A stretch of DNA of 49,391 nucleotides from Perkinsus chesapeaki. Its lineage: Eukaryota; Perkinsozoa; Perkinsida; Perkinsidae. The notes under the pieces are model-generated. The model was not told where the DNA came from. It saw only the letters and a list, made by a program, of their open reading frames with translations, and ran no database searches. A program made the position numbers and the translations under genes. This document shows, one piece after another, positions 1 through 12,086 of this stretch; position 1 is the stretch's first letter, and every line of letters begins with the position of its first letter. The stretch is from contig JAAPAO010000230.1 in NCBI GenBank assembly GCA_013115145.1, forward strand, positions 1 through 49,391. Direction: 5' to 3'.

Positions 1-1022
1 AAGTGCAGAGTTTTACTATTGTTTGTATAAAACAGGTATCTTTATTTACAGGTGTCGAGTTCCTGTGATAACAATAGTGGTACGGCCATGTGTACATGGT
101 TACACGTCAGACCAAGATTACAGCTTAACTTGGAACGGCAGAGAGTACCTTGAAACGTGACGCATATTTAATGGACCTCTTTGTTTGGCGTGGCATGTTG
201 AGTTTGTCGTTAGTTTGTTTACAAAGGGCAGCTGTTTGAGGTCGATGGTCAGGGATTCACCGGCGGGTGGCGTAATGTAGATAAGAATTAGGCCACCTGA
301 CAGATGCTGCCGGGAGTTTCGGCGCACTCAAGCCGGACGTTAAGGCCCGTAACCTTCCGGGTTTTTACCATGTTACCATTTGTCACTGTGGAGCCGCCAC
401 GAGACAGCTCCACGGTGGAGGGCTTACTTAACTGAAAGCACTGTACTCTAGCTCAGAGCCGTATAGATAGAGTCAATAACAGATAATGGGAAGCACTCAC
501 TGGGAAATGCTAAGCTGGGCGCTTTTGTCATTATCGTGGTGCCTTGCCCTCACTCGTGGTGGGAGCTACAGTGTTCACAGAGAGCTCTCGCATAATCATC
601 CTTGAGGACATTCAACAGAGGTCACGTAAAAGAACATGTTCATGTGTCAGCGTGCAGTTTTCAAATGCATTCCGGATGCTTAGAGATACTGTATTATAAA
701 TCATAGTTATATTAATTATTATTGAGTAACATATTATGTACTATAAACTCAAAATGAACAAATGTTGATATGATTTAGGGCCACAAGGAGAAGGCTAGTC
801 GAATAACGCCCCTATCCTAATAGGCCATATGCACTCGAGTACTCCTCCATATCCGCTTTAAGTAAGACACTCGTAACAATCCCGCAGAAACAACCGAAAT
901 GAAACAATCGTGTTCGAACACTCTTGTCAGCGCGGAAAAGCGGCCAGTATGTGGGGAAAATGCTGAACGGGGAATTCCGTTGAAAGACTCTGAGGACACC
1001 GTGCACCATCAACAGTAACGGT
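1..1022. other. No gene recognised
   Basis: Only short overlapping ORFs on the minus strand, with no splice-compatible chain and no recognisable motif. About 680-780 is AT-rich. It is the 3' flank of the phytase-like gene that ends at 1023. Confidence 0.5.
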
Positions 1023-3013
1023 TTAGGAGTTTGTAGAGAATGCGACGGCCATGGGAATCCAGATCACTGTCAGAGCATGCAGTCCACCGGCTCGTGATAT
1101 TGAGGGCCCAGGGGGCAGTGTTGGTTCTGCTACCGGTGTGGGCTGCCACTCATGAACGCTGAGGAATGCCTTATAGTCCTGAAAACGCGATAGCAAATCC
1201 CCCAGTCTCACAAGTGTGTTTTTTCGATATTGGCAAGACCTCAGCGTTAAAGACAGTACGGCTTACTTCTAGATCATTGTGGGTACCTTCATTGACTGAG
1301 TCGCTCAGATGCTTTGCTCCAATGATATAAACAAATATCTTCTTCGTTTTTTCATCCTGTCTAACTGCCAAGCCTTGCGGGAATCTGCGAGTAGTACTGA
1401 GATAAGTAGGACTAGGAGATAATGAGTTGGGCTTATCCGACAAAGCAATTGATCCATCTTCATTCAGAATCATACGACGTGTGCCTACTTGTCTTTCCCT
1501 GGCCAGATACCCATTGTTTGCGGCATCACGCTCGACCCGGTGCTGATAGCCTGATGAAGGGAGCCGGCTGTGATATATACGAGTAGCATACGGCTCTCTT
1601 CCGGTTTCTCTTGAGAATATCTGATATGGGATTCAAAGAGGATGACCTCATTACTTGAGAACTTACCGGAAAATCATGATAACATCACCATCGGGCAGCT
1701 GCGCCATGTCGACCAGCGAGCAGCTTCGGAATGCCTGAGGAGTATTGATTTGAAGACTGTAGAGTATGCACGGGACGAATGAGAGTGCTGAATGCTCGCC
1801 TGTATTAATCGTACGGACACCTCACCATAATGTAAAACGGCTTAACTTCACCAGACGTCTCGTTGTATGCCCATCCCGAGAAAACGAAATTGTGAGCATC
1901 CAGTCTCCTATGTAGCGTGGGTAACGTCAGCGCCTCACCACACGCCAACAGCAGTAGGCCATCACCATCGGTGGAGTCTGAGATATGAATCATATCATAT
2001 TATATGATGAGATCGAAGCAAAAGAATGCGAGGTCTGTGATTGTTGTGGAGTACGTAGTTTCAAGATGGCCTTGAGTTTTGCCCCCATCGCGCATTTCCC
2101 TACTCCTGCCAAGCTTCTGATATCTTCGACTTGGCTATTGACTCCATTCATGAACCTGGCGTAGATTGTAATTGAACAGAAATGGGATGTAAGCATTCTT
2201 ACTTCATCGCGCGCTGACTCTCCCCGAAACTGACGTAGAGCTCTCCTTGACCGTTCCCCTCATAGACACCGTTGACGCTTAGACCTTCGGCATCACCTGC
2301 AAGTCGACGCTTGGATAGCAACCAACTAGGATAACGGCGTCGTCGGACAAAGTTTGCCCTAGATCCAAGAGGCTATAAATTATAGCAAATCGACGAAGGG
2401 GTAAGTGGTATAATGCAGTATAATACGAATCAGTAATATACTGTATATTACTGACGCCTCATTTGTAGTCTGCGCAGGACCAACGAAGGGCATCTCGTAT
2501 CAGGTTTATCAGCTCAGATAGAGCATAGAATACTCACTTCCATCCCTCTGGGAAGTGATCATCGGAAAAATCTCAGCCGCGGTGACGTTGAGCCTCAGAT
2601 CTTGTGTCGGACTGAGATTCAATTTAAGGAAGTGCCTGAAATCAAGTAGAATCAAGCCTAGCGCGTACAGTACTGTAAATCAATATATTTTACTCACCCT
2701 GTCCTTGAAGTGGCGAGTAGCTCAGTGCCTTTGGTGTTGACAAGCAATGAACTTAGAGAGCTCATAAGTTCTGCATTCTCTGGTAGTTCGAAGGTAGTGG
2801 TTTGCACGTGTATTAGAAAGCCTTTTATTAGGAATCTGATAGTCTATGTGGCTCAGATGTCTCACCTCGATCAATGCCATGTGAAGAGGTTTCATTACTG
2901 TGCTCAATGACTGTGATTGATACTGCTACACGAGCCATAGGTTGGGCACTTTTGGCGAAGGCAAAAGCCGCCAGAAAGAAGACCCACGCCACAAAGTAGA
3001 GCCCAGTCAACAT
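1023..3013 (-). CDS. Secreted phytase-like (esterase-like) domain protein, 9 exons, anchored C-terminus
   Basis: Exons, high to low: 3013-2866, 2821-2698, 2635-2538, 2296-2203, 2155-2055, 1977-1826, 1734-1667, 1567-1267, 1178-1023; every join keeps frame and uses GT-AG, giving about 413 residues. The N-terminus is a signal peptide (VAWVFFLAAFAFA). The body follows the phytase-like family (PF13449-type, a beta-propeller-like ectodomain): LSSLLVNTKGTELLATSRTG, then DAEGLSVNG...GELYVSF, then VDMAQLPDGDV, then QGLAVRQD. The C-terminus is a hydrophobic tail after small residues (SRAGGLHALTVIWIPMAVAF), which fits a GPI signal or tail anchor, so the protein is probably on the cell surface. The usual closing SDDN motif of the family is replaced by GAKH, so catalytic function is doubtful. 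It is paralogous to the + strand gene at 42108, with matching intron phases. Substrate unknown. Confidence 0.72.
2431..2453. repeat. Palindrome inside an intron
   Basis: An 11-base perfect inverted repeat around one central base, cagtaatatac/gtatattactg, within the third intron (2297-2537) of the phytase-like gene. Confidence 0.7.
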
Positions 3014-3919
3014 TTATGATGGGTAACCAAAACAACTGGATCACGGAGCCCGGTATAGTCCTCTACACGCCACGAAGAACGGCTCACTACTGTACAATCA
3101 AATGAGCAACAAGCGGTGACGTGATGATGCAGAAGTGGTGACGTGACTTATCTTGTGACAAGGGGACAGAACTTCGGTCATTAAACCTACTACATGACTA
3201 GATCTATAGCGGTTTTCAGTATGTATTCCACCTGCTCCGCACTGTCCGGTAGTCATATGCTCTCACAGGCAGTGCCTCCAGGAGGAACCTATGTAGTGCG
3301 ACTTGCACTGTGCGAGTTCTTGTATAACCTACGATACCAATTGATGCAGCTAAGAAGGGCTGTATGTCTTATCATGGATGACGCGCATAATACAGTGTAC
3401 TAAGCCAAAGAGTGTCTCTTTTTTGCAGACGCCATGACGATAAAGCAGCTGATGTTGGAATCGGCTCGCTGAATTTCCACATTGATTTTAGTGAGCGATT
3501 ACCTCGAATGGAGCAAGCCGCACACAAGCTTCAGCCATATGGCTTCCCGTTAATAGTTTAACGCAAGACTGCAATTTTGGTTGGCGTAGGAAAGAGACGG
3601 CCAAACCGGGACACTAACTCAGGTAATAATAAAAACCGATAGTCACTTGTAGCTTCTCATATAACACGCGTAAAAAAGGCGTGCGACCGAAAGTGTCAAT
3701 AAATGACTAGCCGCTATGACGGTCATAGTATGACCATATACAGCAGTACGTAATGCGCCCAGTGAAAGGTATCAATCTAACTACTCCAGAAAACTAGTAA
3801 AGGCTCAACCCCCGCAAATGAATGACCATCATCAGATTCGGCCTCTCAGCATCGGAGAGGTTGGCTTCTACAGTTTATTATCAGCAAACTCTAGCCAGGC
3901 TAGCTGAGCTAGCAGTCTT
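3014..3919. other. Intergenic, nothing identified
   Basis: It lies between two minus-strand genes. The only open frame of note (3194-3403, +) has no partner exons and no homology that I recognise. Confidence 0.5.
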
Positions 3920-4327
3920 TTAATGGCAGATGCCTCGGGCCATCGAAACAGACATGTTTTGAAAAACAGTGTACACAGAATCTTGGATTCTGATGTAGTC
4001 GAAAGTCCTCATGTCACGTCTCAACCTAAAGGTCTGAAGTTCACATTGCTTGTGCGCTTTATCAATGAATTTGTTATATTCACCCATACTGCTAGCAGCT
4101 ATAGCGTATATTCCGGGGATATGTCCCGGCTCGACAGCCAGATGTGCCGAATATCTTTCATTATAGCAATAGATGATATCATCAACAAAGATTTGTTCTC
4201 CGTGGCTTGTCCAGGTAGTCTGAATACACACATTGCTGTTGATCTTGTTGCTAAAATCGCCGACAGGAGCAGCCCTTGAACGCCAAAAGCACAAGAGTAG
4301 GCCGAGCAGCAGGCGAATGGTTACCAT
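3920..4327 (-). CDS. Small secreted cysteine-containing protein, copy 1
   Basis: Single exon of 135 residues from an ATG at 4327. The N-terminus is a signal peptide (LLLGLLLCFW, cleavage likely near RSRAA). The mature part shares with the gene at 7612 the landmarks CIQT-W, IF/LFV, YCY-E--SA-LAV, YAIA, AHKQCEL and a C-terminal G-C. The lengths are nearly the same (135 and 133), which marks a small gene family. Four or more conserved cysteines suggest an extracellular disulfide-bonded fold. I do not recognise the family; it may be lineage-specific. The two copies are 3.3 kb apart on opposite strands. Confidence 0.75.
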   Translation of the reverse strand: MVTIRLLLGLLLCFWRSRAAPVGDFSNKINSNVCIQTTWTSHGEQIFVDDIIYCYNERYSAHLAVEPGHIPGIYAIAASSMGEYNKFIDKAHKQCELQTFRLRRDMRTFDYIRIQDSVYTVFQNMSVSMARGICH

Positions 4328-6650
4328 GCTAACGATGAGAAAGAATCAACGAAGCTGAAGATCTGTTGCAAAGATTTGCGTTCAAGTGCACTCACTGAAG
4401 CTCCAGGATTCTTTCCTTCTGAAGGGAAGGCACGGTGAAGCTGCGAGGACTAGCCTGCAAATCTGCCTTTCACCGGTCAAGTGTGGCCAGCGTGACAGAT
4501 ATCAATTACGACACACTAAGAATATCGGGATTTTAGAGAATTCCCAGACGGCAGTTGCTAGGCAAAGCAGCAATTCCCTCAAAGATTTTTAAAGGGGACG
4601 TTAGCGGCATCAGAGACTGCCCGGGATTTCATGGCATTCTGCTCAAAGACTTTTTACGTAGGACCCTCTCACGATCATCCAAGCAGGCCTTCACGTCGGC
4701 AACACACGCATGCGCATCTTGGATCCACTGCGGTGAGTCCCGTGGCTTCCTTCCCCTTTAACGAAGTGACATGAGCCACGCTGCACTTCATGCTCCTCGA
4801 AAAATTCCCGGCAAGATTTCTTGCCGACCGAGCCCTCGACTAGAAAGAAGGTGCACTCTCGCTTTCTGAATTAAACGAGTCTATCATGACCACAAAAGAT
4901 CACTCACGAGCACACTATGCCACGACTATGTAGGCATCGAATGGCAATGCCGTGGCGCCACCGTAACACCTTTGGTGGCGCATGAAAAAAGATCTCCTGC
5001 TAACTCTCATATCGTATGCAGCCTGAAGGTTTACGTTTGGCACGAGGTGCCCTGGCAGCCAGGGCCAGACCAAGCCAGGGCCTGGCTTGGTCTGCCCCGA
5101 CGTCATCTGAGGACTGAAGGCTTCAGTGGCTGAGCCAACGTGGCGCGGTCTAAACCACCGGATTCAGCCTAGAACCGTGACGTGGAATAGTTTAGAAATT
5201 AGACTGCAGTTCACTGCCGGCAGACTCAGGCAAAAGCCATTGATAGATGGGAGCCATCGGTGTTTCCCCACACTGACTCGTTTGAACGAAATGCTACGCA
5301 CTGACCATCATCAAGTGTACATAAGTTGCTTCCAGGAATGCCCTACGCTTGTGTACCTCGAAGCTGTGTTGCCTGCCCGCCAGGCACTACTTAGCCTATT
5401 ATTACTACTACTGCTACCGGATTGTGTCGTCTAAGTCGGTCCTCTTCTACGGAAAATGTCAATCGCCGCCGGCGATTCGCCGGATCAATTTATAACCCGA
5501 CCACAATGGACCGGATGCCTCGCGTGTGATAGATGTCGTAAACTTGTCCGATAGCATGTCCGACTTGGTATAATCTCGGCTTACCAATCTGTTTGCTGCA
5601 AACGTGAGGAGACCTTTGTATGTACGAATACAATTATTGCTCCCTTCTTGGCAGGGAGGGTGCAATAATTTTCAATTATTAGCGCGAATCAGTCAGCAAG
5701 GAGTCCCTGCTGATTGATTTACCCTGTGAGCTCGCAGTGCAGCTCACCGCACCCCGAAAACTGAGTAACTTGCAAGTTGCATGGCGAACCAACTATAGCT
5801 AGGTCAGCTAACGGAATGTTGTCAACTCAGTGCCAGCTCCCATACACTGTATGGCATACAGTAAGCTAAAAAGGTTATACCGCCGCTAGTCACACCAACT
5901 GATGAACTACGCAAGGTGTGGAGTGATTCGCCTTCTCAAAGAGTGGATCTCTCTTATCCCCGATGTATACTTTTAGCCCCCGGCTTGAATATATGGATGT
6001 ATTTCTAGGATACTCCAACATACCAAACGATGTATCAACTGCTCGAGGGGATCATGAAATTTCGTGTTGAAAAGTTTGAGTTCTTGATAGTTCCTCAACG
6101 AGGTTTCATAAGGGTCTCCACCAATATTCCATGACCTCGGCATAAGTTTATGAAAATTGCTGGAGCTGAGCGGGATATCATTTGGAATGCCGGAAGTAGT
6201 TTCAGTTTGCTTCTAGCGTACTTTCTGAATCAGAAAATACTCGGTCTGCTTTCGTTCATGAAGTGTGGGGATTAAACGACAATTCAAATGTTCAACATCG
6301 ATATAAGGTACATGTTACCCGCCGAAAGTACCATCCCTCCGATTTTAAAGCTTACCACTGTAGCGTTTCCTGAACGGTTTCTCGGTAGAGAGAACAGCAC
6401 ACGTTGGTCACCTGCTACGGTTTAGTACGCCGCCTGGAGAAGAGAATACTATTATCGTCATAGTGAAACCCTCTCAAACATAAAAAACATAACGAGAAAG
6501 CAGAATGCGCAGCCTCCGGAATTCAAAACATCCAGTTCCAGAGCACCATTTGGCATTGTTGAAGTTATTGAATTGAAGTTGCCATCTTCAAGAAAACGGC
6601 TTGGGTTGACGGCCTGTCTGGTAGAGTAGCCGATTTTCTACCAGGGCCAG
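4328..6650. other. Intergenic; hairpins only
   Basis: No defensible gene. The + frame at 5126-5434 begins at GTG and ends in a run of leucines from a trinucleotide stretch, so I discount it. A palindrome at 5066-5094 and a stem-loop at 5632-5670 (arms aattattgc/gcaataatt) are the only clear structures. Confidence 0.45.
5066..5094. repeat. Perfect 14-bp palindrome
   Basis: Arms cagaccaagccagg and cctggcttggtctg flank a single g. No gene overlaps it. It is one of many long perfect inverted repeats in the window. Confidence 0.8.
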
Positions 6651-7138
6651 TTAGTTTCTCTGACTCCTCTCCTTTGCTAAGGCCTCAGCCTTCTTCTTTA
6701 TCAGACATTGTTCTTCAGTATGATTCCTCTTGGTGCAGTACGTACAAACTGCACCAGGAGTACGTGGATATTCGCTCCTAATATTAGGCAAGCCGTATGA
6801 GGAAGGTCCGTATGGTGCGAACATGTTGATAAAGTAATTTTGAGAAACAGGTATTTCCAAAATCTCGTTAAAGTCCTCGCGGGGCTTCCTCGACGGGAGC
6901 CATTACGGCTCCCTCCACGCTGAAGTCGCCTGGAGTTACACGGTCCACTTCCCCCGTTCATTTCATCGCTATGAAGCTTCAGGGCGACAGTAAAACTGCT
7001 GAAATTCTCATCTTGATGGGCGTTCATCTTCCTCTCAAGAGCCCTCGTAGACTGAACAGTTCTGTCGCTCCATTCTCGAGCCTGTGAGTTGGTCAGACCA
7101 GCCTGGTCTCCACGCAGGCAATAGGCGCCATGATCCAT
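6651..7138 (-). pseudogene. Gag-like zinc-knuckle fragment, frameshifted
   Basis: Two overlapping minus-strand frames (7138-6701 and 6860-6651). The second contains CTYCTKRNHTEEQC, a C-x2-C-x4-H-x4-C knuckle of the kind found in retrotransposon Gag nucleocapsids, followed by a basic Lys-rich tail. The upstream frame is rich in Arg, Ser and Gly. In-frame continuity from the upstream part to the knuckle needs a shift near 6860-6900, and no protease, reverse transcriptase, integrase or LTR is visible nearby. It could also be an exon of a host CCHC protein whose other exons I failed to find. Most likely it is a decayed retroelement remnant. Confidence 0.45.
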
Positions 7139-7611
7139 TACTGGCTACAAACATCCCTTAAGTAATTCACACGAGATCCCCGCTCCGTCAGCCGACTTGG
7201 CAGTCAAACAAGTACCCCGAGTAGCTAGAGGTAAAAAAAGCCAACTCAAGTCTAGTTGGAATTATGTATATGCTACAGATTCACCAAAGCCTTGTTGAAG
7301 CTTGTTGGGCTGTTATTCATTGTGCGCCGGCGGCGCAGGGTCGCCCGCTCCCTTGTACATGCGTGCCCAACTGAATCCCCCTGCGAGAGCAAGCTAAGTA
7401 AGAAGCCTTTGTAGACTCCCTTCTTGTCTTGTGTTCGTCCATATGAACGGGGAACAAGCAATATGGCCAAAGCCTTTTGGCCGGCGACGCCTTGAAACTC
7501 CTATGATAGGGAAATAGCCTTCGAAATCTACGATTTTCAGATTTAGCTTTTCAGATTTTTCATTGTACCGGCCTCGCCTACCTAACTAGTTTAGTTCTAC
7601 TTCAATTGTAC

Positions 7612-8013
7612 ATGATCTCTGTCAGCATGGTGCTCTTCCTTCTCTCGTGCTTCTGGTGTTTGGAAGCAGGACCGTTAGGCGTGTACTTTAACAGAGTGGA
7701 CGGAACCTCGTGTATTCAAACTGAGTGGACTATTTCTCATGGACAACTTTTCGTTGAGGAAGCAATCTACTGTTATAAGGAAAAACACTCCGCAAAGTTG
7801 GCTGTCGTCAAAGAGGAAGGTTTAGAGGCATACGCTATTGCCAGCGGAAGTCTCGATGAATGGAAAAGATTTCTGGATGTGGCTCACAAGCAATGTGAGC
7901 TTGCTGACCACGATGATGACATGGGTACTCTCTTTTACTCGTCGAACAACAGAGTTTGTACAGGTTTCCAAGCTAGGCTCTATGAACTAGTCCCGGGCAC
8001 TTGCGAGCGCTAA
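7612..8013 (+). CDS. Small secreted cysteine-containing protein, copy 2
   Basis: Single exon from the ATG at 7612 (an upstream in-frame TTG is ignored), 133 residues. Signal peptide MVLFLLSCFWCLEA. The body is paralogous to the minus-strand gene at 3920-4327: CIQTEWT, QLFVEEAIYCY, SAKLAVV, YAIASGS, DVAHKQCEL and PGTC near the end. Conserved Cys, Trp and Tyr positions point to a compact extracellular fold. No enzyme motif is seen. Function unknown; a host-interaction or surface role would be speculation. Confidence 0.78.
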   Translation: MISVSMVLFLLSCFWCLEAGPLGVYFNRVDGTSCIQTEWTISHGQLFVEEAIYCYKEKHSAKLAVVKEEGLEAYAIASGSLDEWKRFLDVAHKQCELADHDDDMGTLFYSSNNRVCTGFQARLYELVPGTCER

Positions 8014-9365
8014 TTTGCTCGCCGGGGCTCAGTCTGAGCCGCTCAGATGTGATGACCTGTAAAAGTCGATATCAGTGGGCCTCCCACTGGAAGGCTCCCA
8101 GTACTGTTTTTAATCACCAATAGTACTGCTAGTGCTGCACCTCGTGATTAAGAACATTTGATATTGCATCACTACGGTGGCGCAGGTCTCACTCAAGTTT
8201 AGTTAAATGTTTGATAACAGTATTTTTCATATTGTTGAAGGTGTGTCCTGATAGAGAGCGAACGCGCCTTACACCACAAGGATCGTTAACTTACCGACGT
8301 TAAGTCATTCCGCATTCGTGCGAGTGGCCTACTCGGTATTATCTTTTTCCAACAGGTTTGCCATTGTGTTAAGCATGTGGTTAAACATGTGCCTAACGTG
8401 GTGCCGTACGGCTACAGCACATACAAGTCCCAGTAATCGTTCAAGAAGAACGAATCGTTTTCAACAATTAAGGTATTTAGGTTGTCGTTCGCAAGATAGC
8501 TTATGCTAGCGCAGACCACTTCTAGAAGCGATATAACTTTTCGCCACATAGGGTTTATAGATTCTTCACTAGAGATATAAGGTGGTGCATGAAACACGCA
8601 GTGTTGTGCAGTACAACAGTGAAGCGGATTGGGGACACAAGTTGTGTAGGCGCTGAGAGTGGGGCGCGCTTCTCAGCAAGAGGATAAAAAAGCGTTGAGG
8701 AAATGCGGTACACGTTGAGGTATACCGGAAAAGCGCTGGTTTAAGTAGGGGTCGGAACAGCTAGTTTCAAATAATAATGTTGTTTATGTCAGTTATATTC
8801 CCGGACATCGCGGAAGATTTTAACCCAGCCCACAACCACCCGGAGAAGGTCCCACCGAGTGTTAGATGATTGCGAGAGTGCAAGTTGATCTTAGGGCATG
8901 TTTAGCCCTTGCTAGATGACAGTTTATAGTATAAACTTCAAACAGACTAACACTCGATAGGAGCATGATCAGATTGATCGCCAAGGGAGGGAGAATTGTG
9001 TTGACAATTCATCTGGGTGGGACACAGAAAGAAGCGGCAACGGTTGTATGCATCCAAACCTATTGATGGAAGTCGTTGATCAAGGTCTGTTGAACAAGTT
9101 ACGCTTGGCGACCCTGCAGATTAGCTGTTGTGGTGCAGTGAGTCGAGCATGGCACTCGTACATTTTGATTCTTTTGGTTCTTGTGGTAGTTTCTTCGTCG
9201 TTGTGTTTTTTGACTAGACTTTAGGCGGAGTGAAGTAAGCAACTACGAATGTTCGATAACCGGGCGTATCGCTCCACTATTTTTTGATGAGTTGTTACGT
9301 ATCGCGGACTTTCACGCAACAGCGTACATGTCATTTTTCGCCACAGCATCATGCTGATCCTAAGC
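8014..9365. other. Intergenic, nothing identified
   Basis: Short ORFs only, on both strands, with no splice-linked chain. Confidence 0.45.
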
Positions 9366-10044
9366 TCATGGGAATCTTGCGTTCTGTTCTTCGATCCTCT
9401 TCTCGAATGCATCCATCACCTTTTTAGCGTATCTATTGCACAAAATTCACAATTCATTCCACTCGAACGGTGGACCCAGCGAGCCCCTTCAAGATGATCA
9501 TCGTTTCCCTACTAATTCTACCACACTACACGACGGACTCGAACTGAAGCACTTACGACTCAATGGCGTCCTTCATTCGTTTGGGCAATTTCTTCTCTTC
9601 CTGAGACTTTCGTGTTTCATCCGAGAACTGAGCACTTCGGTTCTACAATCCCTGTACAGCAGTCTGGCTCTCACATTGTAGCACTCTTGCTGTTTCAAGA
9701 CCTCCTCATGAGTCAAACTGCATTGCTCAGTTCTAGCAACGATCCCGTTGGCCACGAGTTGCCGATGTGGCATGTTAATGTAACTTAAAGAAGCAGGCAT
9801 TCAATAACCTTGTTGTCACCGTTAAGTCGGACATGTAAAGCTTATAGTGGGAAAAGAACGTGTTAGCTGCAAAGCAGGTGATTGCCTTCACCTCCTCCAA
9901 AGTGAAAACCTGTTGTCCGAGTGATTCGCAGTGCAAGACTTGCATTCTTACGCGGATGCTGACTGGCGGCCTTTGCACCGAGTGTTTGAGGATGAGTCTT
10001 CTAAATAGAAAGAATGCTGTTGACACATCCATTCGATGTAGCAT
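9366..10044 (-). CDS. Probable CFAP119/CCDC189-like ciliary protein (5' end unresolved)
   Basis: Exons read as 10044-9952 (5' end uncertain), 9909-9820, 9717-9675, 9627-9557 and 9432-9366. The first join is phase 0 (gtaaga/ctcggacaacag). It yields RPPVSIR followed by VFTLEEVKAITCFAANTFFS and HYKLYMSDLT, a pattern I associate with the axonemal CFAP119/CCDC189 family (RPP-SI-VF...NTYF-HYKLY). The tail is charged and probably helical: QEEKKLPKRMKDAIES then YAKKVMDAFEKRIEEQ, ending at TGA 9366-9368. The join from 9820 to 9717 needs a donor further on (aag|gttatt, ending near 9808) to keep frame, so that junction is uncertain. If correct, the organism has motile cilia. The family call rests on motif memory only. 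Confidence 0.5.
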
Positions 10045-10518
10045 TGCCTGAGGTATGGCAGCTATACAGCGATGCTTGCATGGAGTGCCACCACTTTGAA
10101 ATTGAGTGAAGTAAGAATCTTTCGAAGCGTGCAGGCATTCCTAAACCGCCATCCATTACCGCAGATTAAAGTTTGTTTCAAGAGAAGACACCCAATGGCA
10201 TGGAAAGCTTAATTATTCATCCCGGGAATGCCATGGCGCGACGTTGCGGTTTCACGAACCCCCTGATGGGAAGTAAGTATCGCCGAAGAAGTATCCCTAC
10301 CTGGGAGTAGGTCTCCCGTATAATCGAGAGTAGTGTGGAAGCCTTTACCTCCGTAAAGTCCTTCTGCTGGCAGAACCTTGGGAATATTGCAAAATTACAA
10401 CGCGTCCGAGTTACGGGATAAATTTATTATTCATGTTGCTAGATGGAATGAAGTTATCGTGAACTGAATAATAATACAAACAAAGTGGATGATCAGGATG
10501 CCACGAGAAATAGGGGAT
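10045..10518. other. Mostly intergenic
   Basis: A minus-strand frame, 10703-10431, overlaps the last exon of the next gene in another frame and ends with hydrophobic residues. I could not link it to other exons. Confidence 0.4.
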
Positions 10519-11186
10519 TCAGACCTCGCAAACATGAGAAAGAGATCGACCACGCAGATAAGACGTTGATGCTCCTGCGTTCCCTCCTTTGGAGCAGCAG
10601 AGGACGCCAAGGTCTGAAAGTTGACCAACCGCTCCACCAGGATGCCTGCCCGAGCGTCGTACAGCCGCCATCGTACGGCTATCGTTGTTCTCGCTTGAAG
10701 CATCGCCGGACACCGTGGGATCGATGAGCTTAGTCTCGGTCACTATCAACTGATGCAGCAATGAAAAGTTTTCGTGATGAGGGGGGAATATGTTCCAAGA
10801 TTCTTCAGACATTAATATCTTGTGTCTCGAGGATCGGAAACATTTCCTGCGCTAAAATAGAAGGGCCAGTAGGGTGGGTTTGGGAAACGTGAAAATACGA
10901 TTCATGCGGTCAGACTTTTCGGCCACCGATGGCGGCTCAGTGTAACTGGCACCTGTTCAGCTTCTTCGCGGGAAGCGCACTCGAGCAGCTCTTTTGCAAC
11001 AGCGCGTGTGATGTATCTTTCAATCAGAAATGGATCGCGGTGATTGTCCATGCCGGCCTGATACTTAAGTACTCCACCAGAGGTAATAAATAGTAAAGTG
11101 TTTACACAGTCATCCCTATTGGAGGCTATCATGCGGGTTAGCCTCTCGTTAAACTCCTCTTCGTTCGACAAGTCGATGGAGAGCAT
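10519..11186 (-). CDS. Two-exon protein of unknown function
   Basis: Exon 1 is 11186-10953, from a genuine ATG (MLSIDLSNEEEFNERL...), ending at cag|gtgcca. Exon 2 is 10851-10519, after the acceptor ttctattttag, in phase 0, giving about 188 residues. Exon 1 is a charged, probably helical segment containing DPFLIERYITRAVAKELLEC. Exon 2 begins with Arg/Lys-rich RRKCFRSSRHK, continues with a His/Leu segment and then Ser/Gly-rich, low-complexity sequence. The 3' half could instead be read in a second frame (10703-10431), so the end is less certain than the start. No family recognised. Confidence 0.45.
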
Positions 11187-12086
11187 TTATGATAAAGGGC
11201 TATGCTGTATATCCTACGAGCACAATGTGTGTACAATAGAGAAAACGTTGATGGAAGCTTGTAAGTCAGAGGAGTCACAGCCTGACTCAGGCTGCCTGAG
11301 TAGGCCTTCAAGAATCAAAGGCTGCATAACTGCAATGCTCCCGAGACCGTGTATGCGGTAGCATGATAGAGGAGCTCTCCGGGGAAACACAGACACTTAA
11401 GTGTCACGCATTTTTCCTCGGTTAAGTGACTCAACCGAGGGGATGGCAACACTTCAAAAAAGTGTCTCGCATGGCCAAGTGATCAAGAGTCTCCATTCAA
11501 GACTTTGCGCCATCACTATCGAACACAAGAAAACCAGCTAAGTTGAACGAGAAGGAAGATGACTTGAAAGATCTACAAAATTTCCAGTCCAAATTAGTAA
11601 AACCTCAAAGCAATTTCGTCGATATGCCGCTTCATCTCATTGATCGCCTAAAATCGTGCCACACGATTCCTATCCTAGCTCAGCGCCTCAGCCAAGGCGC
11701 ATAATGATATGAAACATGTTACCATGCTATGAAAACTACTCAGTAAATATCGTTCACTTCATGTTGACCAAAGTTCGGCCCCTAATTTGGTTTTCTGGCT
11801 CACAAGTTCTTGCGTTCATCCCTACTATCGGTCTCGGCTTTATCTAATCGCTCTGTGGTTTTACTAATTTGGTCCTTTTTATTTAAATAGGTCTGGAAAT
11901 GGTGTAGACGATCATTTTCTAATTTGGCATAGTAGAGCAAGTAACATCCGACCTTAGATATTTTGTTCGACCGGATGGCTCTCTATCCTCTCTACTCAAC
12001 TGGAAAACTATCATAGACGATATCCCCACTTAACTGACTAACAAAGACGAGTCTCCACGAAACAACTGCAACGCAACTATGAAGCA
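11187..12086. other. Intergenic with hairpins
   Basis: A minus ORF at 11396-11214 looks partly coding but has no compatible downstream join, because all frames to the ATG at 11186 meet stops. A palindrome (gacacttaagtgtc, near 11391) and a stem-loop at 11416-11440 lie here. Confidence 0.4.
11416..11440. repeat. Stem-loop, 8-bp perfect arms
   Basis: cctcggtt and aaccgagg flank a 9-base loop. It sits just outside the small palindrome gacacttaagtgtc. Confidence 0.6.

Noticed and set aside
2359-2538. Extra coding segment between exons 3 and 4 of the minus phytase-like gene (ANFVRRRRYPSW...)
   Set aside because: Its phase does not match any acceptor there; using the acceptor before 2296 restores the same exon length as in the paralog.
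5126-5434. 102-residue + ORF ending in a leucine run
   Set aside because: GTG start, composition set by a trinucleotide stretch, no splice partners.
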